Shown in pieces: positions 10,701 to 19,700 of a stretch of 19,888 nucleotides of DNA. Origin of the DNA: Candidatus Accumulibacter iunctus (GTDB lineage: Bacteria > Pseudomonadota > Gammaproteobacteria > Burkholderiales > Rhodocyclaceae); assembly GCA_002345025.1 (NCBI GenBank), contig DDUX01000118.1:12266-32153 (forward strand), read 5' to 3'. The first letter of the stretch is position 1, and each line of letters opens with the position of its first letter. The notes beneath the pieces are model-generated. The model saw nothing but the letters and a program-made list of their open reading frames with translations. It did not search any database and was not told where the DNA came from. The translations under genes and the position numbers were made by a program.

Positions 10701-13700
10701 GGGAGACATTGGCAATGGCGCCACGCTGAGCTTCACGATCCGCGACAGCGAGATCGCCTCCGTCACACACGCGCCGGGCGGCAGCGGATCGCTGATCGTC
10801 GCTGTGGACAGCACAACGGCTGACGCGGGCGCGACGATCGAGCTGGTCGGCGGCCAGGTGCTCGGCAGTCAGGAGAACGGCAACAGACGCACCACGCTGT
10901 TGCAGGTCAGCGAGGGCGGTGTGAAACTCCTGCGACTGTCGGGCAGCGGCGCCGCGAGCGTCAGCCTGCGCGTCGCCGGCGACCTCGATCTCGACGGCCG
11001 CGTCGACGCCGCCGATGCGGTGGCCTGGGAAGCCGCGCAGCGGGGCGGCCAGGACACGGGCGACGTCGACGGTGACGGGGCGACCGACGCTGTCGATCGG
11101 CAGATCGTCTTCGCCAACACCGGTTTCAGCGCCAACCGGGCCCCTGCCTTTCTCGGTCAGCCGCCACTGCGCACCCACAGCGAGCTGTCGACGACGATTC
11201 CCCTGCAGGGCATCGCGCGTGATGCCGAAGGGGACACGCTGTTCTGGCACGTCGTGCAGGCGACGCACGGCAGTGCGCGCCTGGGCAGCGACGGACAGAC
11301 CCTGTTCTTCACCCCGCAGGCAGGCTTTGCCGGCCGGGCCACGGTCCGCCTGCAGGTCGACGATGGCTACCACGCGTGCCAGCCGGTCGATCTCGCGATC
11401 GACGTCAGCGGCGCCCGCCTGCAGCAGATTCACCTCGCACCGCTGGGCCGCCTCCTGACGGGTCAGACACAGGAGATCAAGGCGACCCTCGACTTTGCCG
11501 ACGAACTCGACGTCGCTCTGCAGGATCCCTCCTACCTCACCCTACAGGCGGTGGATCTCGCCGGCATGGGCGATACGGGAAGCAGCCGCATCGTCGTGGA
11601 CGACACCAGCGATCGGCTGCGCGCGACCCATGCCGGGCCGGCGCTGCTCGTCGCCAGCCGCCGCGACCCAAGCGGACAGGCGGTGCAGGCGGTTGCCGCG
11701 CTCAACGCTCTCGCCGCATCAGCGCTGACGGGCGCCGGGGCAGACGACGGCGGCGCGGGCAATGCGCTGCCGAGCATCGAACCGGACGTCTACCCGGGAA
11801 GCCTGAGCCTCGTCCCCGGCACCACGCGGCAGCTCGGGGTGCATCGCCTCGACCCCGCTTCCGGCGAGCGGCTTGACATTCACAGCGCGAGCCAGATCAG
11901 CTTCCCCGGCTCGCCCGAAGTGGTGGAAATCGGTCGTGATCCGTGGACGCAGGAAGCACTGCGCGACCCCGGCACCGGCGAGGTGCTGATCGATCCGGCG
12001 ACCGGCGACATCACCCTCGACCCGGACACCGGCGACATCCTGGTCTCGGTGACCCCGGCGATCGCCGAGGTGCGCAACGGCACGCGTTACTTCTCGAGCG
12101 ACGAGACGATCGCCAGCGTCAGTCCGGACGGCCTGATCAGCGCCCACCGTCCGGGGCGGGTGACGCTCTCGGTCGTCCATCTGGCGAACGAGGTGGACGA
12201 CACCGGCACGATCACGACGCGCGTGATCGGCCAGGCAGACATCGCGCTCCTGGTACAGCTGCCGCAGGAACTCGACGACGACCCGACGACGCCGATCCCG
12301 GCGGCGGGCTTGATCGCGGCCGCACACGGCGGCGTCGTGCAGGCCGCTAGCGGAGAGCGGTTGCTGATCGGCGCCGGCGCCCTGAGCAGCGACACGCCGG
12401 TGTCGATCCGCCGCATCGAACTCGCCCGCCTGCAGACCGAAACCGGCCTCGCCGCGCCCGCGCCGGAACTGCTGCAGACGCTGGCGGCTTTCCACCTCGA
12501 CTTGGGCGAGCAGCCGACCGCGGCGCCCGTCCAGCTCTCGATCCCGCTGCAGGACACGACCGGCGTGCGCGCGGGCGACGAGGTGCTCTTCCTGCGCCGC
12601 GGCCTGGCTCCCGGCAGCGATGGGCGATTGCAGGACGTCTGGTGGATCCTGGACAACGGCTTCATCGCCAGCGATCCCGCAGCCGGGCTGGTCGCCAGGA
12701 CAGCCAGCCCGCCCTACAGCGGCATCAGCGGCTCGGGTGACGTCATCTGCGTGCGCACCACCTTCGATCGGCAGAGCGGCGCGCTGACGCTCGCGGGCTT
12801 CGGCGCCGACGCGACGGCGCTGCGAGCGAACGACCTGGTCCTCGGCCTCGCCGCCGACCTCGGCAGCGGCAGCCTGGCCGGGGTCGGAGCCGCCAGCGAT
12901 CTGATCGGAGCGCTTGCCGCATCCGCCGATCTCTACGCCATCAAGCGGGTTGCCGGCGGGGTCTACCGGACCGTCCCGGTGCAGACGGACCTGGCGAGCC
13001 GCGTCCTCACTCTGCCCGGCGACAGCGGCAGCCTCTCGAGCAACAGTAGCAGCGACAGCGCACCGCGCGTGCTGCGCGCCCAGATGCTGGCCTCCGGCAA
13101 GCTCGAACTGACGCTGGACAGGCTGCAGCCGCCGGCCGCGTCCACCCCGGCACCAGCAGTCGCCCTGCGCATCTGGATGACGCCCGAGGTAGCGGACATC
13201 GACAGCACGGGGCGTGCGACGGCCGGCCCATGGCGCGACGACCAGGGCGTGCAACGCGATCGGTTGCTCGTCTGGCAGAGGCTGGTCGACCTCCATCCGG
13301 TCGCCGGCGACGCGCCGAGTGTCACGCTCGAACTCGATCTGCCGCAGGGCATCGCCAGCGGGCTGCACGTCATCAGCGTTCAACGCATGCTGGAGGCCCT
13401 CGACCCGAACGACCCGGGCAAGACCCGCTGGGTCGCCGAAGGCGAGGCAGCCAGCCTGCGGCTGCCGGCACCAACCGGATTCAACCTCGTCGCCGGCGGA
13501 GACACGATGCGCGTCTTCCGCGGCGACGTCCAGATCGGCGAGATCAGCTACGCGCAAGCCGGCAGGACAGCCGCGCCTGCCACCGGCAGCAAGACCGACG
13601 CGATCGCCTTCAGCCTCGACAACCGACTGGCATTCGTTGCCCGCGCCGGCGGGCAGATCCACATCCTCGACACGGCGACGATGACGCTCGCCGACACCCT

Positions 13701-16700
13701 CAACATCGGCACCGCCAACATCAGCAGTCTCGCCGTCTCCGGGCAGTGGCTCTACGTCGCCGAAGGCGGCTCGCACGACCCTGCCGGCGGGCATCGCCTG
13801 CTGCGCGTGAACATCGACCCGGCCGACGGCCGTTTCCTGGCCTTGCAGCAGATCCACCTGCCACCGGCAGTCAGCGGTGCGAACGCCCCTTACGGCTACG
13901 TCGACCTGGCCATCAACCACGGCCTGCACAGCTATCTCGCGGTGACGGCCAGCCAGCAGGGCCTGGGCATCGGCAATACCCACGGCACTGCCGATGGCGG
14001 CGAAATCTTCATCGTCGATCTCGATGCCGCGCGCGAGTCGGCCGGCCGCCTCGACGCAACGGTGACCGGCGCCTTCGCGCAGGTCACCGTGCCCGATGGA
14101 CAGGGCAAGGCGCCGCAGTTCATTGCCGCAGCGGGAATCAGCGACGACACGCTGCGCTTCCTGCTGAGCGACGCCCAGGACGAGAACGCGGGCTTGGCCA
14201 CCGTCACCGTGGCTCTGGGCGCTGACGGGCGGTTGCAGGGATCGCCCGCATTCAGGCGGCTGCCGCTGCTCGGTTCGTCCGCCGGGCACAGCCGCACCGA
14301 GGGCGAGTACCAGTTGAACATCCAGCGCGCCCAGTCACCGGTGCTGGTCGAGACGGGTGCTGGCCAGGAGTACGCGCTGGTTGCCGACTACTTCTTCGAT
14401 TTCCTCGACCCGCTGCACGGCAACGGAGAGGCCGCAGGCGGCGCCCGGCGGTTGGGTGGCAAGGTCGGCATCATCCGCGACCCGTTCGGTCCGCGGCCCG
14501 AGTACCTTGGTGCCACTTCGCCCATCGCCGGTGCCAACCTCTCCCGCCTCGCGGTCGGCGATGACGGCGGCACGCTCTGGGCCGACCTGCGCTACTGGCC
14601 AACGCTCGATTCCTCGCCGCCTCCTGCCGGGCTGCTGAAGTGGGATCTCGGCCAGCTCATCGCGGCCGCCGAGCGCAACTCGCTCGCCGCGCAGGCATCG
14701 GCACGCCCGCTGCCGGTCGACCGCGAGCTCGTCGGCGGCACGGTGCAGCAGGTCGTGATCCCGGCCAGATACGAGCTCGGCGACGGCAGCCGGCTGACGT
14801 CGGGCTGGGTTTTCGGGATGGCGGCGAGCCCGTTGCGTCGTCCCGATTCGGTCCGCTTCACCGACCCGGTCGACGGCGGGCATTTCCTGAAGACGATCGA
14901 AGCCGACAAGGACCTCAAGGTTCCCAGCTTCAACTACGGCGACATCGCCCGCGTCGACCTGTTCAAGCTGATCCGCAGCCAGTATGCGAGCACGCTCGCG
15001 CGGGTGCCGGATGCCGACCTCAACGTCAACTGGTCAAACATCGAGGTCAGCGGCGCCGCCATCCTCCTGCGCGACGGCCAAGGGCATCTCCTGACGGCCG
15101 AGCGCGAGAACGGCATGCAGTCGGTCGAAGCAGCGGGCCGGCGCAGTTACCAGGGGCTGCAGACGGTCGGCAGCGACGCCGGCAAGAAGACCTTGAGTGC
15201 GAGCGGCATCGTTTTCCTCGTACCGACCCTGGACATCGAGCGCCTGCGCAAGGGCGAGGCGTTGAAACCCGGAGAGATCACGGTCCACCTCGCCGGCTTC
15301 GACCGCGGCAAGCCTGACGACCGACTCAGCCTGAAGCTGCGGGTAGTCGACTACGACCGCCCCGCCAGTGCGACCTTCTTCGGCGACCGGCCGCTGAACA
15401 ACCCGGGCTACCACGAGTTCGCGCTCGACGGGTCGGTCGGTGGCGACGCCCGGAGCGACAACCGGTTGCTCGACGTGGCGCGTGTCGAGCAGCGACTGAA
15501 GTATCTCGGCTACGGTCTCTCGGCGATTCCGAAGAGCGGCGAAATCCGGGTCAACGGTACACTCGAGCAGACGGAGCTGATCAACCTGCGGCAGTTCGAC
15601 CAGATCGTCCATAACCGGGACGACTACCAGGACAGCACGAGCGAAACGGTCAAGGACAGGAAGGGCAAGAGCACGACCGTCAGCAAGCCACTGCCCCCGA
15701 TCACGCTGTCGGCAGACCACGTGAACTGGCTGAACGCTTACAACGCCCCGCACTGGATGCAGTACCGCTTTGGCAACGGCAGCGCGCTGCCGGGCTGGGT
15801 CGACCGCACCGACGCGAAGAAACCCGGCGCAACGATGGGCACGAGCTGGGTCTACGACCTGATGGTGGCCAGCCAGGGCGCCAACCAGACGCCTGACGGC
15901 AAGGCGCGGCAGGCGCTGTGGTTTGCCGGAACGAACCAGCTCGGAAACCGGCTGCACCTCGGGATCAATACGGCCTACATCTCGCTGCAGAATCAGAAGG
16001 GCATCTATGGCGACGAGTGGCTTCTTGGCCTGAGCAGTCCCGACAGCGTCGATCTGCGCGCCGTGACGGCCAGCAACGACAGTGCGGCGACACCCCAGCA
16101 GAAGCTGAAGTACCTGCTCGAGGAGCTGGCACGCCTGCGGCAGCAGCCCGGCAACGGCACCTGGGACGTCCAGAGGGCGCAGACACTCGCCGGCCTTCTG
16201 CAGCACATCAATCGCGTGCCGCCGGCCGCGGCATCACCCAACAACCAGGTCGAGGCGCTCAAGGACTTCCTCGCCGTCTATACGGCGACACAGAACGATA
16301 CGGTGGCGGCGAACGGATCCCTTGACGAGCAGCTCGCGGCAATCAAATCGGGAGGATCAGATGACGCCAGGCGGGCGATTCAGCGGGCGTTGTTTGGCGG
16401 GGGAAGCCAGTCTTCGGGGCTGATCGCCACCGACAAGCTGTTGCTGGGGGGTGTGGGGGACAAGGGTGCTGGATTCGACTCGCAACTGACCGCTGCGGGC
16501 CTCGCAGCCATCATGGAGTCCTCTTCGGAATCCGTCAGAGATTGGGTCGAACCACTGAACTCCGCGTTCGCCAAGTTCGATATCAATACGGCCAAGCGAG
16601 TCTCCGCGTTCCTGGTCAATGCACGGTTCGAAGCCTTCTTTGACTCTGATCTGGTAGAGAATCGTAGTGACCAGTCGGCAGAGACTGCTTACGGCAACAG

Positions 16701-19700
16701 GAACGGCAATGATAGACCCGGCGATGGCGCGCGGTACAAGGGGCGCGGCATCATGCAGATCACTTTCAAATGGGGCTATGAGGTCCTTGCAGAAGGCGGA
16801 TATCGCGGCTGGACCCACAAGGACCCGGTTCCCTATAAACCCAAGGCCAACAAGGTGCCGGGTTTGAACGAAATCCTGGGCACGCGTTATGACTTCGTCC
16901 AGAACCCTGGCGACATGGTCGCGAACAAGGGCATCGCAGCCTTGTCTGGCGCCTGGTATTGGCGCTACGGAGCACAGCCGGTCGATGGCGACCTGAATAA
17001 GATCATTGATCGCTCGACCAAGGTCGACCAGAAGAATTTTGAAGACGCCACGAAGGGAATAAAAGGTCACGGAGATTCTCTCGAACACCAGAGGAACCGC
17101 GGCGCTCGCTTGGCCTACTGGAACAAGGTAAGTACCGAAACCATCGGGAATCAGAACGCTTTGGGAAACCTCAAGCATGTCTTAGTTGATCTGGGATTTT
17201 CTCCCGAGGGCCGTCGGGATTACAATGCGAAGTTCGGAGTATCACTGGCGAGCCAGTCGCCGCTCGCTGTAGAACGTGTTCGGCACCTTGAAGATCGGTC
17301 TTCCAGTATTCCAACCTTTGATGCTGCAGCCGCCGAACACCTACCGGGTGGCCTTTCATTCGACCATGGAGAACTTGGCATGTTTGCTGTCGACCACTTG
17401 TTTCAAGACGCGCATCAGCCCCCGGCGACAGCATTCCTCGTGGCCGACGCGCAGCGAACTCGGCAAGCTCAAGAAAGAGTACCGAGAATTGGCATCTGCG
17501 TAATTTCGCCCACTCATGAGCAGATAAGGGATCTGGAGAGCCGTCATCCAATCAGCAGAGTGATCGACCCGAGAATGGACGCTGAAGACCACTTCGCCCC
17601 GAAAGATAACAAGTGGAGAGGATTCGAGCCCCAGTTCATCGATGAGAATCGACTGGCGAAAGCCAGCGTTTTGGAAATGCCGAAACACGGGCAGCTCGTT
17701 GCTTACCGCGGTGAGCTGGGGACCGATTTCGCCCCAGGCACATCAGTCGAGTACATTCCAAAGGCAGGATACACCGGCAAGGACAGAGTGACGGTGTTGG
17801 TGAGTAGCCAGAATGGCCTGTCGATTATCTTTTCCTACTATATTCACGTGACGCCGGCAGCCGGAAAGTTTGATTTGTACAATGATTCTGCCTACAAGAA
17901 ATACTGCCCCGGAGGGCTTCTGATCTGGAAGATCTCCGAGACTCCCAGCTCAGAGCCAACCGTTGGCGCGTTCTCGGTCGAGCCAGCCGGCGCATGGATC
18001 GCCATCGATGAAAGCCCTGCCGGCGCGTTTTCCTTCGGCAACCTCCCCGATTTCGCCCTCGGCCACACCACCGGCACCGGCTCCGCCGCCGAAATCACCC
18101 TCGACACCGATGCCGCCGGCCACGGCTGGTTCGTCGACGCAACGCCTTTGCTCAACGAGGAGTTCCTGCCGACCAGCAACCCCGGCGAGTGGGTGGCGCG
18201 GCCCGGGTCGGCCGCCGACGGCCGGATCGACCTGCTGACCGTTCTCCTGCACGAGCAGGGGCACGCGCTCGGGCTCGAGCACAGCGCGGATCCACACCAT
18301 TTCATGGCGGCGACGCTGAGCCCGGGGATTCGACGGACACTCTCCATCGCCGACCAGCTCGCCCTGCTGCAACTCGCCGGCTACCTGCCGCCGCCCGACA
18401 GCCCAAGCGACGCCTATTCGGCCTTTTCCTCGGGCGTTCCCCTCCCCTTCACCCGCGTGACCAGCCTCGCTGATGGCGCCAGCCAGAATCGGACCACCGG
18501 AACTGAACCCGCAGCGAACCGCCCGCAACTCCACATCGCCGCCAACCCCCGCCTGGAGAACCCGTCCTTCAGCGATGGTCGCGGCTGGAGCACGGCCGGC
18601 GACGTCCACTTCGGCGATGGCGCCGCCACCCTGCTCGAATCGCCCGAAGACCAGACTCGTCTCAACCAGGTCTTCGTGCTCGGCAGCGACGACCACTTCC
18701 TGTCCTTCACGCTGGCGGACCTCGCGATCGGCGATCAGCTGCGCGGTCCCGACGACGCGTTCGAGCTGGCGCTGATCGACGCCAATACCGGGCTGGCCCT
18801 GCTGCGCGCCGGCGGCCTGACGCGCAGCGACGCCGCGCTCAACCGCCAGGCCGACGGCAGCGAAGCACTGGCGAGCGAGATCAGCGTCACGGCCAACGCC
18901 GACGGTAGCGTCCGCTACCTCGTCGACCTGCGCGGCATCGCCGCCGGCACCGTGCTCAACCTCGCCTTCGACCTGGTCGGCTTCGCCTCGGCTGCCGGCG
19001 ATGGCCCGGAGGCGCGCAACAGCCGCGTGACGATCCGCGACCTGCATCTCGGAGCCGCTCCGCAGGCGCCACGCGCGCAGGATGACGCCGCCACGACGCC
19101 CGAGGACACCCCGTTGCGCATCGACGTACTCGCCAACGACTCCGGCGTTGCCGGCGCCGGCGCTGTCGAAGTCGTCGGCGCGCCGGCGAACGGCACCGTC
19201 GTGGCGAATGCCGACGGCAGCCTGCTCTACCAGCCGGCGCCCGACTGGCATGGCGACGACCGCTTCAGCTACCGGCTGCGCGGCGCATCGGGCTTGGCGG
19301 CGCAGGCCGAGGTGCGGTTGACGGTGACGCCGGTCAATGACCCGCCGCGGCTGACCGCGCTGGCCGTCAGCCTGCCCGAGGACGGCGCGATCGTTCTCGA
19401 CCTGCTGGCCATGGCGAGCGATGCCGACGGCGATCCGCTCACGCTCACCACCGGCACGCCGCAGCACGGCCGCCTGACGCCGACGGGCGACGGCCGCTAC
19501 GCCTATCGCCCGGCAGCCGACTACCATGGCGACGATTTCTTCGCGATCCGCGCCAGCGATGGCGCGACCTCGGTGGACGGCCTCGTCCGCCTGACGGTCA
19601 CCGCCGTCAACGACCCGCCGCTGGCGCGTGACCACGTGTCCGAACTCGACGAGGACGGCTGGCTCGCGCTCGACCTGCCGGCGCTGGGCTTCGATGCCGA

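Larger units (their letters stand above)
16340..17960 (+). other. Segment of lower GC and different codon use within the gene
   Basis: Hand-counted GC of sample 60-base rows is 53% at 17041, 17581 and 17641, against 67% at 15301 and 75% at 18061. Codons almost absent elsewhere cluster here: TCA at 16357, 17242, 17356, 17743 and 17950, TTA at 17182 and CTA at 17341, besides AGA, ATA and many AAT/GAT. By contrast none of TTA, CTA or TCA occurs in frame between 4678 and 11433. The frame is intact across both edges. No repeats, transposase or attachment site are visible at the borders, which are approximate. Confidence 0.75.

Noticed and set aside
4675..11433. Very long minus-strand open frame (2,252 codons)
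   Set aside because: It lies in codon register opposite the main gene and ends at a sense CTA codon. Its product is a featureless A/R/G/D/Q-rich chain with no domain, and its length follows from codon bias of the plus strand.
11938..12045. CRISPR or other nucleotide repeat array
   Set aside because: Units are contiguous 27-base codon-phased copies with no spacers, so this is a coding tandem repeat.
11719..14289. Minus-strand open frame of 856 codons
   Set aside because: Same register and same cause; it ends at a sense TCA (11719). The translated product shows no family motif.
16357..17178. Minus-strand frame of 273 codons across the low-GC segment
   Set aside because: Its product looks less biased than other shadows, but frame +1 encodes an unmistakable GH19 domain over the same bases and the open stretch simply runs between two sense codons that read as stops (TCA 16357 and TTA 17182).
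16340..17960. A mobile element carrying GH19
   Set aside because: No transposase, integrase, inverted ends or direct repeats are visible at the edges, and the host frame is intact, so I report only a compositional anomaly.
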